Assembly: GCA_039566865.1 (NCBI GenBank)
Contig: CM076945.1
Coordinates: 7,615,501 to 7,679,500, forward strand
Reading direction: 5' to 3'
DNA from: Aurelia coerulea
Lineage: Eukaryota; Cnidaria; Scyphozoa; Semaeostomeae; Ulmaridae
Length of the DNA stretch: 64,000 bases
Shown piece by piece: positions 42,201 through 48,469 of the stretch (its first letter is position 1; each line of letters opens with the position of its first letter). A model generated the notes under the pieces. That model was given only the letters and a program-made list of their open reading frames with translations, was not told where the DNA came from and did not search any database. The position numbers were made by a program, and so were the translations under genes.

Positions 42201-45118
42201 GATTACAAAGTCCGTCCTGAGCTGAGCATAATAAAATCTGAATATTGATTTCTTCATAACCCGAAATGATCGTTGATGCTGTTTTTAGGTTTTTAGCTAC
42301 AGTCAGAGAGATGAGTGTTGCTGCTAAAGTCGCCTTCAAGAGAAAATCAAGCGCCTTGTATAAGGACAAGAATCGTTTGAAAAGCAATATTTTGATCTTT
42401 ATGTCAAACGAGGATGATACCCAAAAAATCAAAAGTCATTACCCCTAGTTTGCTTAGTTCGTGCATGAAACTATTGGCGCATCTGTCTCAAATTAGATGT
42501 AAATTAGATTAAATCAAATTAAAGATTTACGATAACGCAATATTACTTATGCAGAACCCTGCAGAACGTTTCTATTCGCGGGCATCTAACTTGAGACAAG
42601 CAGTGACGAAGATATCCTCTTTGCAGAATCATATGCATGAAGATGTTTTGGTTCAGTGTGATCATGTGCCTTCCCCCAGTCAATGGCGCCATTGTTTGCT
42701 AGGATTCTGCACCTTTCCTCTCAACTTCACCTGCGACGTTTGCATCTGTAGCTGTGTAGAAGGGGGGTCCATCTACCTTCGGTGATGCTGCGAATGCTAG
42801 CCTCTGTGCAGCCCGCACGTTACATCATCCTCTAAAGTTGACTTATTTGCATAATGAATACTATCAATAAGTGGCTAATGATGCGTTCGTTCTAGAGAAC
42901 GATTGTTTGAACATAATTAAGCTGCTAATGAAGTCAAGAACGTGCCAATTCTGGGTAAATTTGTTGTTGTGCCAGGGTAAACATCATGGTGATTTATCCA
43001 TCTTATGGTGTCAAATCTGTCTAACATGAAATAAGCCGACGTCAAATGTTGCTATAGGATCGCGGGAACTTCTGTCTTGTGTGCGCTTTCTGTGCGCTTT
43101 CTTTATTTCAGTGCCAATTAGCTGAGGTAAAACGTTAATCAATTGCTTTAAAGGCAAACTGTCCCCTCGATAATTTGCTTTAAAGGCAATCTGTCCCCTT
43201 CGATGAATGAAAATAAAACCGATAAAGATCTCTATTGTATATTCCAGAAGTTGGTGTTAATTCGCTTTATCCAAAGAAATCAAGGTCATAGAGACTCAGT
43301 GATGCATGAATTTAGCTGCAGCGTAAATAAGGTAAATAAAGCTGTAACCAAGGTGAGAACAATATGGGGACAGATTGCTTTTAACCAAAGAAAGCAAAAT
43401 CATTCATGCATAATTTTCATGGCCATGAAAATTACGCATGACTGATCCTGCCTTCGTTGAATAAAGGAAATTAGCGTAAATTTGTGGAATATTCAATAGA
43501 GATCTTTATCGATTTCTTTCATTCATCAAGGGGATAGTGTGCCTTTAACGAGCGTGACTACCTTTCTTTCTTTCTGACTGACTGACATCGGAGCCCCTTC
43601 TTCGATTACAAAGGACTTTGTAATCAAAAACCATTTGTTTGTTTTGTTTTGTTGTTGTTATCTCAAACAGTTACTATGGACACCCCTGAGCCTTTTTGGC
43701 ATGGAAAGAAAGAGAATTTTCTCCTCTGTTGAAAGCCCTTTGTTTCAGATACAAGAGTATGCTGAGAGAATACATATTACGTTACGTAATACAAACACGG
43801 AAACTCAAAGGACGTTTTCGGACGTTTTAGTCCAATATGGTCCAATATATGACGAAAACAATATTGTGTACACGTGAAGGTGAAAAAGTTAGGCCTGATG
43901 ATTTAGTAGGAAAGTGATATCACTGCGAAAGAAGTCTATGACAATTTTTGGACAGTTTACCTACCTTCATAAAACGCAACCAGGAAAGAAATTGCTTGAA
44001 ATTTCCCGAATTTTTTTGAAGAAATCTACTCTCCAGATGTTTGGGTATTAAAGTTTGGGTGCCGGCTAAAATATTTCCTAGATTGGCGGAGTTATGGCCA
44101 CACACAAATCGATAAGGCATTTTGAACCCATAAAATGCCAAAATGAAAAACCGTCTGAGCCAATGAGATCAGAACGATTGTTATTCAGCTGTTTTCGTTA
44201 ACACCATAAAGCGCTAACTATGCTTATCACCCGTTTCTTTTGATACATTGTTCTCGATATTTCCAAACGGAGCCATCACACCTGGTAGGGAACCTCTTGG
44301 GAATTTCTATCGAGTCAGGTTGGTGTTGGTCTCTGCTGGGTTCAGCTGGGTTCTTGTTGGGGAGATGAGATACGGTTTGTCCTAGGAAACTTATGTGTCC
44401 CCCCGTGCAGTAGGTTAATGCTCATGCGCCCGTCAGAGTTCGAACCAAAAACGCTACTGCGCATGAGCATTAACCTACTGCACGGGGGGACACATACGTT
44501 TCCTTGGACAAACAGTATCTCGTCTCCCCAACAAGTTCAGATGGGTTCAGGTGGGTTCAGATGGATTCAGTTGGGTTCAGGTGGATTCAGGTGGGTTTAA
44601 CTTATATAAATTACGAGTTTTCGCTACATCTTAAAGCAACCGCCTAACTTTTCGCAAAATGGGAAATTGACTAAGGTGGGACTTATACTTTACAGTTCAA
44701 AGATTTGCACTTGTGAGATGAATTTCTCGTCAGAAATGGGCCTTGCATTGCAAATGTTCCAAGATTGAGTCAGTTTTTCGTAATTAAAGGCCAGCCCCCA
44801 CTGCAGTAGTTTTGTCGGTTACCTGCGCGTTTGGCTAGTGCGCATACTCTCGAACAACAAAGCATGCGCCCTAGACAAACGTGGTGGTCGGCCTTAAGAC
44901 ACTGTACTGAGAGAAGTATGTAACACAACCACATTTTCTCATCAGACCCTTCCCGCAGTGCCAACTGGACCAGTTTCATCAACGAAAACGAGGCAAACAT
45001 TCAAACCAGTTGAAAGTGAGGATGAGGAAGAGTTGCCATGGTGTTGTATTTGCAATTCTGACGCCACTTTACGTTGCCATGGCTGCGATGATGATCTATA
45101 TTGTAAACGCTGTTACAG
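23482..45118 (+). CDS. ZFYVE19: ZFYVE19/ANCHR, abscission/NoCut checkpoint regulator (ten clear exons, C-terminal end uncertain)
   Basis: Exons: 23482-23532, 25258-25376, 26546-26608, 28393-28532, 31279-31362, 32629-32805, 34598-34680, 38129-38177, 41056-41102 and 44946-45118; all join in frame (about 329 residues). An N-terminal FYVE-type finger has Cys at 4, 7, 20, 23, 28, 31, 48 and 51. MIM-like helices follow ([10 protein letters not shown] near 112-121; ENRLLKLKG in exon 6), then an acidic stretch (SSEDEIES) and a B-box-like finger with Cys 304, 307, 315, 318, 324 and 327 after EDEEELPW. This order is that of human ZFYVE19. The human protein binds PtdIns3P, VPS4 and CHMP4C at the midbody and delays abscission under Aurora B control. 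The final exon (family pattern R-E-G-H-D, then about 20 residues) is either 46787-46853 or outside the window. Confidence 0.93.
23533..25257. other. ZFYVE19 intron 1
   Basis: Contains AGGCCCTGTTTACACTGCTCC at about 24803, which resembles the terminal motif of the element at 40330-40750, but no second end was identified. Otherwise nothing recognised. Confidence 0.35.
25258..25376 (+). CDS. ZFYVE19: ZFYVE19 exon 2 (core of FYVE finger)
   Basis: Starts [14 protein letters not shown], the CxxC-GR-x-x-C-x-x-C core, and ends with the last pair VCNRC. The basic R(K/V)HC-like motif is reduced to GRVHC, as in human ANCHR (GRAFC), so phosphoinositide binding may be weaker than in classical FYVE domains; that last point is inference. 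Acceptor TTCCAG, donor GTTTGT, phase 2. Confidence 0.93.
25613..26266. mobile_element. hAT-type MITE with 8-bp target duplication TAGGGTTC
   Basis: CAGTGGTGTGGTGGC at 25613 is inverted at GCCACCACACCTCTG ending 26266. The flanks TAGGGTTC at 25605-25612 and 26267-26274 are identical. CAG-G termini plus an 8-bp duplication are diagnostic of hAT. Subterminal GGGGGCGCC hairpins occur on both sides. It sits inside a small older hairpin (TCTTATGGAACCC ... GGGTTCCATAAGA, 25571-26281). Confidence 0.9.
26546..26608 (+). CDS. ZFYVE19: ZFYVE19 exon 3
   Basis: Encodes [20 protein letters not shown] plus part of a Val codon. The E-D-Y-x-x-x-R-V end matches the NYKKRV segment after the FYVE finger in vertebrate ANCHR. 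Acceptor TTTCTAG, donor GTGAGT. Confidence 0.85.
26640..26935. mobile_element. half copy of the 10061-10580 MITE
   Basis: Shares TTTTACCAAACAAAA, AGTTAGCC, TGATAGATTAACAT and the terminal GCCCGCCAAATGTGTTAAC with the right half of 10061-10580. Confidence 0.7.
26960..27500. repeat. rearranged copy of MITE family H
   Basis: Has the CTTCAAGAAACCTTCAAA and GCTTTAGCACGTGTTATCC blocks of 17336-17977, preceded by an inverted end block (ATATCAAAGCAATAATATTG), so it is a rearranged or composite copy. Confidence 0.6.
27585..27748. mobile_element. 164-bp hAT-type MITE
   Basis: CAGGGCCGTAGGAAGC at 27585 is inverted at GCTTCCTACGGGCCTG ending 27748. The flanks ATTTGAAA and ATTTAAAA differ at one base, an 8-bp duplication with one mutation. 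The right side carries a C-run next to GGGGGCTTGAGCCCCC. Confidence 0.8.
27760..28392. other. rest of ZFYVE19 intron 3
   Basis: Only a short GTT/GAT-type simple repeat (27952-27990) is visible; nothing else recognised. Confidence 0.4.
28393..28532 (+). CDS. ZFYVE19: ZFYVE19 exon 4 (first MIM-like helix)
   Basis: Begins with a proline-rich linker ([12 protein letters not shown]) and ends with [17 protein letters not shown], which parallels the human MIM1 helix AERLARLRQE that binds VPS4. Acceptor CATTTTAG, donor GTGAGT, phase 1. Confidence 0.92.
28985..29345 (+). mobile_element. tRNA-derived SINE with (TACC)n tail
   Basis: Pol III box A (TGGCCGAGTGG, about 28998) and box B (GGTTCGAATCC, 29050-29060) lie in a tRNA-like head whose anticodon arm no longer pairs well (CTCGTAA loop, Thr-like). 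A non-tRNA body follows, then an unbroken TACC/CCTA tetranucleotide run at about 29222-29343 (about 30 units). The run is in the position of a SINE tail. Confidence 0.85.
29360..29440. mobile_element. right end of an old TATAAGAA-type MITE
   Basis: TTTCTTATATGCGGGACACT then ACTGTA resembles the right end of 36882-37300. Related TCATTTTATAAGAAAC blocks stand both before (28800) and after (29372) the SINE, so the SINE probably landed inside or beside it. Confidence 0.45.
29441..31278. other. ZFYVE19 intron 4, second half; nothing recognised
   Basis: Only a short tandem of GATAAATAT-containing units at about 30190-30255 stands out. Confidence 0.4.
31279..31362 (+). CDS. ZFYVE19: ZFYVE19 exon 5
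   Basis: Encodes [20 protein letters not shown] and seven more residues; DDRFEKLTG aligns with the second EARLAALK-type helix. Two donor/acceptor pairs keep the frame: AGA|GTAATG here with the acceptor at 32628, or AAT|GTACGA (exon end 31367) with the acceptor at 32633. I chose the first because its acceptor has the better pyrimidine tract. Confidence 0.85.
31412..31546. repeat. palindrome
   Basis: CATACTA then GGCTTTGTGTTGTACAGGAA on the left is inverted on the right (TTCCTGTACAACACAAAACC, TAGTATG). Arms about 55 bp, loop about 25 bp, 50 bp downstream of ZFYVE19 exon 5. Confidence 0.85.
31801..31890 (-). repeat. fragment of family A retroelement 3-prime UTR
   Basis: GACAATGACTACCCTGTGGC and the following ACACAACGTTAAACTATATAC match 494-560 and 35595-35650. 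Confidence 0.65.
31990..32080 (-). repeat. 5S rRNA-derived repeat or pseudogene
   Basis: Read on the minus strand it contains GATCACCGAAGTTAAACA (5S box A region) and GGATGGGTGACCTCCTGG (5S box C region) at the right spacing, then a TACG-rich end. The first third of 5S is absent. It is not a functional 5S gene; a 5S-derived SINE (SINE3-like) or a pseudogene are the options. Confidence 0.8.
32081..32547. mobile_element. TA-flanked MITE, TACAGTAAAAACC group
   Basis: TACAGTAAAAACCTGCATGT at 32081 is inverted at CGCGGGTTTTTACTGTA ending 32547. AGGTTCTTA/TAAGAACCT motifs recur through the interior. It starts at the base after the 5S-like piece. Sister copy at 36882-37300. Confidence 0.85.
32629..32805 (+). 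CDS. ZFYVE19: ZFYVE19 exon 6 (helical region and third MIM-like motif)
   Basis: Encodes a helix [19 protein letters not shown], an acidic run DDDD and [13 protein letters not shown]. The end matches human ANCHR KRLAVLRGQDP, a useful anchor for orthology. Donor GTAAGC, phase 1. Confidence 0.93.
32920..33243. repeat. three (TTA)n microsatellite tracts
   Basis: Near-pure ATT/TTA runs at 32920-32987, 33027-33090 and 33163-33243, separated by unique pieces. Any long open frame here is repeat artefact. They adjoin the 3-prime end of a minus-strand retroelement and are probably its expanded tail. Confidence 0.9.
33245..33525 (-). mobile_element. non-LTR retrotransposon 3-prime end, (TAA)n-tailed
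   Basis: The minus strand reads [36 protein letters not shown], stop. This is the usual C-terminus of many cnidarian non-LTR ORF2 proteins. The short 3-prime UTR runs into the ATT tract at 33243. Confidence 0.7.
33540..34250 (+). mobile_element. non-LTR reverse transcriptase fragment, family D
   Basis: Encodes [17 protein letters not shown], then FADDNAIYA (the FADD form of the catalytic YxDD box) and [13 protein letters not shown], a frameshift near 33915, then [15 protein letters not shown] and [16 protein letters not shown]. Both ends are truncated. It stands back to back with the minus-strand fragment 33245-33525. Confidence 0.85.
34598..34680 (+). CDS. ZFYVE19: ZFYVE19 exon 7 (acidic segment)
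   Basis: Encodes [17 protein letters not shown], aligning with the human D-S-D-D-D-E-D-E-E segment followed by a helix. Acceptor TTACAG, donor GTTAGT, phase 0. Confidence 0.9.
35041..35457. mobile_element. MITE rich in GGTACT/GGTACC motifs
   Basis: GAGGATGGTGACAGG at 35039 is inverted at CCTGTCACCATCCTC ending 35459. More than ten GGTACT, GGTACC or AGTACC-type motifs lie inside, clustered toward both ends, as expected for subterminal transposase sites. Confidence 0.75.
35467..35481. mobile_element. solo GGGTGTCCC mariner-like end
   Basis: Single terminal motif next to the poly(T) of the following retroelement; probably the insertion target. Confidence 0.4.
35486..36235 (-). mobile_element. 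non-LTR retrotransposon family A, copy with C-terminal ORF
   Basis: From about 36230 downward the minus strand encodes [20 protein letters not shown], then [39 protein letters not shown] and [16 protein letters not shown], stop. The family A UTR follows, then a T-run at 35486-35496 (its poly(A) tail). Confidence 0.85.
36795..37513. mobile_element. foldback element family E copy carrying a nested MITE
   Basis: GTGTTCATTGGCAATCTTTG at 36795 is inverted at CAAACATTGCCAATGAACAC ending 37513. Family members 38664-39190 and 45460-45960 share the ATGACGTCA and AAGAAAACCATA-like blocks. The MITE 36882-37300 sits inside. Confidence 0.65.
36882..37300. mobile_element. TA-flanked MITE, TACAGTAAAAACC group
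   Basis: TACAGTGAAAACCCGCACAT at 36882 is inverted at ATGTGCGGGTTTTTACTGTA ending 37300. TAAGAACCTA motifs repeat inside. Sister of 32081-32547. Confidence 0.88.
37508..37775. repeat. near-perfect palindrome, about 105-bp arms
   Basis: TAGTATCGTACGTATTGTTC and GACTACATATACC-type blocks of one arm recur inverted in the other with only a few mismatches, around a loop of about 50 bp (37615-37662). The left arm overlaps the end of the preceding element. Confidence 0.9.
38129..38177 (+). CDS. ZFYVE19: ZFYVE19 exon 8
   Basis: Encodes [16 protein letters not shown] plus one base; matches the human EEAALDEASG helix. Acceptor CTTGTAG, donor GTAAGA. Confidence 0.85.
38340..38610 (-). mobile_element. 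tRNA-derived SINE
   Basis: On the minus strand box A (TGGCTCAGTGG) and box B (GGTTCGAATCC) are spaced as in a tRNA (38605-38525). A body and an A-rich tail (GGAAAAAAACAAAAAAC near 38370-38350) follow. The anticodon arm is degenerate. Confidence 0.75.
38664..39190. mobile_element. foldback element family E
   Basis: GCATAGGTTCCAAATCTTTA at 38666 is inverted at AAAGATTTGGAACCTATGC ending about 39189; arms about 100 bp. Sister copy 45460-45960. Confidence 0.75.
39205..39668. repeat. large near-perfect palindrome, about 195-bp arms
   Basis: TACAGATTGGGTGATTTGAA at 39205 is inverted at TTCAAATCACCCAATCTGTA ending 39668. The inner arm ends are ACCGAAGCAAGCTTTCTC and its inverse, around a loop of about 70 bp (39407-39477). 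Open frames across it are palindrome artefacts. Confidence 0.92.
39769..40251. mobile_element. foldback element family F
   Basis: AACAAGGACAAATTTTGTAA at 39769 is inverted at TTACAAAATCTGTCCTTGTT ending 40251. Internal blocks match 11690-12227. Confidence 0.85.
40330..40750. mobile_element. MITE with AAGGGCGTGTTTACA termini
   Basis: AAGGGCGTGTTTACATGAGG at 40332 is inverted at CCTCGTATAAACAGGCCCTT ending 40749, with CACCTCACCTGTCAG subterminal repeats on both sides and additional internal GTGAGGT motifs. Confidence 0.85.
41056..41102 (+). CDS. ZFYVE19: ZFYVE19 exon 9 (poorly conserved linker)
   Basis: A 47-nt exon ([16 protein letters not shown]) flanked by TTATAG and GTAAGT, the only GT/AG exon I can see between exons 8 and 10 that keeps phase. 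The residues have no recognisable family match, so it rests on phase and splice sites. Confidence 0.65.
41392..41605. mobile_element. MITE, AAGGCAATCTGTCCCC group
   Basis: GAAGGCAATCTATCCCCTTG is inverted at CGAGGGGACAGTGTGTCTTT, followed by a TAATTAATCAA simple run. Related copies at 43146-43550. Confidence 0.7.
41768..41945. repeat. 10-bp minisatellite TGAACCCAGC/TGAATCCATC and flanks
   Basis: About twelve 10-bp units between 41813 and 41912. Flanking GTAATTTATATAAGTTAAAC and CTGACGCAATAGAAATTCC-like blocks recur in reverse at 44283-44616, so the minisatellite is part of a dispersed element. Confidence 0.8.
42484..42600. mobile_element. short MITE, GTCTCAAATTAGATG group
   Basis: TGTCTCAAATTAGATG is inverted at CATCTAACTTGAGACA; sister of 11413-11535. 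Confidence 0.7.
42601..43130. other. ZFYVE19 intron 9 section, nothing recognised
   Basis: No paired ends or coding match found. Confidence 0.35.
43146..43550. mobile_element. composite of AAGGCAATCTGTCCCC MITEs
   Basis: Two left ends in tandem (TTTAAAGGCAAACTGTCCCC at 43150 and TTTAAAGGCAATCTGTCCCC at 43181), an internal end near 43372 and an inverted end GGGGATAGTGTGCCTTTAA near 43547 indicate one copy inserted in or recombined with another. Confidence 0.7.
44283..44616. repeat. second copy of the TGAACCCAGC minisatellite element, carrying a palindrome
   Basis: Reverse orientation relative to 41768-41945. The GGGTTCAG units stand on both sides (44335-44352 and 44536-44600) of the palindromic insertion 44353-44535. 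Confidence 0.8.
44353..44535. mobile_element. palindromic element inserted in the minisatellite
   Basis: CTTGTTGGGGAGATGAGATA on the left is inverted at CTCGTCTCCCCAACAAG. Arms of about 75 bp are nearly identical (CACGGGGGGACACATA; GCGCATGAGCATTAACC), loop about 25 bp. Confidence 0.88.
44946..45118 (+). CDS. ZFYVE19: ZFYVE19 exon 10 (B-box-like zinc finger)
   Basis: After a linker and an acidic run (ESEDEEEL) the exon encodes [17 protein letters not shown] and [10 protein letters not shown], nearly identical to the human ANCHR C-terminal finger (WCCICNEDATLRC, then CARCF). Acceptor CATCAG, donor GTATGT, leaving two bases of an Arg codon, so at least one more exon must exist. Confidence 0.95.
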
Positions 45119-45459
45119 GTATGTTCTTGTAGACTTATGATGTTCGTCCTAGTTACTGCTACTAATACCTTAACTATTGCCCACCTCGTCGCTCAAACAA
45201 GTACTCATAGTTTTACAGACACAAGAACTGAAATTTTTTTAGTGCGAGTCTAGAAGGTTTGATACTGATACCATTTTCTTAAAATCATCACTGTCCATTT
45301 CAGTATTTTCAGGGCTCCCAGCTCTGTTTCTGCCCCACGCCCCGTCAAGTATCTAAAATAGGAATAATGATGATGATTATAATATTTTATAGCGTCTCTA
45401 TTGGGGAGACCTCCATTTCCGCGAGGTGCTCTCTGTGGAGCATGGGTTCCCTGTCATTA

Positions 45460-45960
45460 AAACGGTTGATGTGAAATTCTATGACCCATTTTCTTTGAAC
45501 TGAATGGCTTTAAAGAAACTGAAGCTATTTCTCTATGATTCAACTGTTCGACTTTCCTGAAATCTTCAATATTTTCAAAATTAGAATGCTTTTCTCCTTC
45601 TTTAAGAATTCAAGATAAATGTTGAAAAAACTTAAAACCACCGTAACTTCTAAATCTCTTTACGATATGGAATGATTTGGAAGAAAACCACACTTTATGG
45701 ATGTCTACAGTATGGTATCAAGCAAAAGTCTGTCACTCTTCCCGTTTATGATTTTAAAATTTGATGATGGCATGTTCTCAAATGAGTTTAAATGTTACAT
45801 ACACCCGAATTTCGAAAATATTCAAGATTTCTGAAAGGGCTAACGGTAGAATTACAGATAAGTAGCTAACGTTGCTTTCACGCCATTCATTTTAAAGAAA
45901 TATGTCATAGGATTTTACACCCATGTTTTTGAATCGATTTAAAAATTTACAACGTATTTT
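45460..45960. mobile_element. foldback element family E, diverged copy
   Basis: Shares TTGAACTGAATGGCTTTAAA, AATATTTTCAAAATTAGAAT and GGCATCAAGCAAAAGTCTGT-like blocks with 38664-39190. Confidence 0.7.
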
Positions 45961-46244
45961 TCTCAGTGGATGTCCTCAAAAAGCACACCTTTCGTGGTAG
46001 CTTGTGTGGGTGTGTCGACTGACCTGCATAAACAGGATTTAGTTTTTATTCCATTTCATTAAAGCGGATACCTTTGATGACGCAACTCAGCTTAAAGCAG
46101 TTCGGGGAGCATGGTTTAAAACTACGAGTTTTAGAACGCAGGTGTGTCGACGCTGCTGGAAGTACTTTTTGTGCAAAGTTCAACAAAACGGCGCAAATTC
46201 AAAATTCCCCTTAACTGCCGCTCGTTTAATTAAATTGATGTTAT

Positions 46245-46525
46245 TCTCATCTATCTTTTCTCTTTTGGAAAAGACGTGGGCGTCCTTTTTCATAAAGACG
46301 TCGGCATCTATCTTTTCTCTTTTGGAAAAGACGTGGGCGTCCTTTTTCATAAAGACGTCAGCATCTATTTTTAGCAAAACACGTCGGCGTCCTTTTTTGG
46401 AAAAGACGTCGGCGTCTATTTTCAGGGATTTTTACCAACACGCGTGAGCGTGTATATTTATGAAAAAGACGTTGGCATCTCTTTTAAAGATCACTTGTTT
46501 ATAAAAGACGTCAGCGTCTTTTGTT
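46245..46525. repeat. GACGTC-rich minisatellite
   Basis: At least nine GACGTC or ACGTCGGCGTC-type cores occur, each flanked by A-run and T-run (AAAAGACGTCGGCGTCTTTT form). Two 60-bp direct repeats at 46247-46306 and 46307-46366 are almost identical. Each core is self-complementary. Confidence 0.85.
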
Positions 46526-46786
46526 GTGGCATCCGCTCGGTAAAACACGCTGTGCTCTGTCGAAACAAAACAACAGACGAAACAAAATCTCCAACGGACG
46601 AAACAGCGAAACTGCGAGATTTCGCAACAGACCACAGGTAGCCCCTCCACTTAATACAAAGGATTTTTGCACACATTTTTGTGGAACATTTTTAAGGATA
46701 GCGAAGGCGAGCACAGGGCGTCCAAAGTAAGAATCTGATTTGAAATTTCCTATTGGCAAATAGCATCGTTCCCTCTATTTCTTCAG

Positions 46787-46853
46787 GGAGGGGCAGGACC
46801 ATTTTGTTATCATGGCATTCGTTTTCAACGCAACATTTCTTCCGACAGGCTAA
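46787..46853 (+). CDS. ZFYVE19: candidate ZFYVE19 terminal exon
   Basis: After a strong pyrimidine tract ending TTCTTCAG, the next 67 nt are in the phase demanded by exon 10 and read R-E-G-Q-D-H-F, then 14 residues and TAA. The family reads R-E-G-H-D-x-F at this point and ends about 25 residues later, so position, phase, four residues and length agree. Against it: the zinc-binding His is Gln and the rest (VIMAFVFNATFLPTG) does not resemble the family. It may be the true but diverged end, an alternative end, or chance. Confidence 0.4.
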
Positions 46854-46859
46854 TTATTT

Positions 46860-48460
46860 TTTTGAGCAAGCTGCTTAGAAGAGTCCAGAAAAGGCTTTCC
46901 AATAATATTGTACCAGTTTGTTTTCTGGAAATAATTAGAAAAATCACTAGCTTTTCAAGTTCGATAATTCGCTATTTCATAGAGTCTTCGGCTTTTATTT
47001 CACATGTTTTTCGCAAAGTAAATGCTCAATGCTGGACTCAGTGCAAAGAGTTTCTAATTGTTCTGCCTCGCTCACTTGAAGGAATACGAGTGTCTACAAG
47101 CGAGTTCACATGAAAGTTCTCATAACCATGAGTGTTTGTAACTGCGTTAAAGTATTTTCAGCCGAGCTCGCTTGAAATTTAATTCCCCCAAAGAAACAAG
47201 ACATAGTAAGCAGTTGCACCAAAGTAAAAACAAGTAGAAAAAGACAGAAAAAGACATTGGTACAGACTCGTCGTTAGAAGTGCAAATGCAAGGCAAAATC
47301 ATGCTTAAAATGTTCCATCATTAAAAATATAAACACAATACGAATATACAGAAATGCTCAGTAATTGTTCGAAAATTATTATCAAAATATCTATATCTGC
47401 TGCCGGGTGCATTTGTTAAAAGCTCAAACACCACGACAAGGAGCACCCATTGTTTGAGGTTTTCCTTTTCATCTGAGAAAGTCTCATCAATAACGTTTAA
47501 CTTTAACACTAACAGATGTAAAGAAAATGGAATGAAATTAAAACTATTCGTTTGCTCCCTCCCGCCACCATTCGAAAATCGAGACTTTCTCAAGTAAGGG
47601 AAGGAAATACGCCTTCCCATAGGCAGCAATCAGGGAAGACGTCAAAGCATAACTTATTATACGATTTTACATCAACCCCAATGCCTCCAAAAAAGTACAG
47701 GGTGTCCCAACGAATTTGTGCACCGCTTGAATAATTGCTGTGGAGAAGATTTGATTTAAGTGCTCTTGTTTCTAAGTAAATCGGACGACTATGAAGGCAC
47801 CACATTCGTATAAGAAAGTCAAAAGTCCAGCACGAAAGGGTCCCTGGGGCTCTATCCTCGCAATCAGTAGAAAAATTAAGTGGATATTGTAATATGATTT
47901 TTAGAATCGACCTCGGGCGGGAATTGCTTAGAATCTACACAAATGAGAGGACTCTGGTTTAGCTTCTTCGTTGCTGGCTCTTGTTAATGTCCTTCCTTGT
48001 GAGTCCCGTTGTGTTGTGTAACTCATTTGGGGCAGCTCTGGTCCTCTCAGCAAGACAAAAACTAAGTGCATAGATATGTCCGTATTTCTGCTCGTGCTCG
48101 TTTTAGCACCCTTCCTCTGACCCTGTTCATGTAATTACCAAGTCAAACACCAACAATAGGCACACGCTCTAACCTCATTAAGAATGGAGCAATATGAATG
48201 GTTTCATGTAGTCAGTCTTAATCAACCACAGCACTAGCAATAAGACAAACTCTACGTAAAGCTCCTCCAAAGCAATAATGCAAGCAGCACATATGTTCGT
48301 TGCAACAACCTGTAATTACATAATCATCTAACCAATGCGAGGCTACACAGTTTTGAAATTAATAAAACCATTCTGCTTCTTAGAAATAGAAGCCAATATG
48401 AACATACGAAACAGTCTAAAATATAGATGGAAACGATCACAAAGATGCAATCCATTAGAA
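46860..48460. other. no gene recognised
   Basis: Contains a solo TACAGGGTGTCCCAACGAAT end at 47697 and otherwise unique AT-rich sequence. Confidence 0.35.
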
Positions 48461-48469
48461 AACGAGGAT

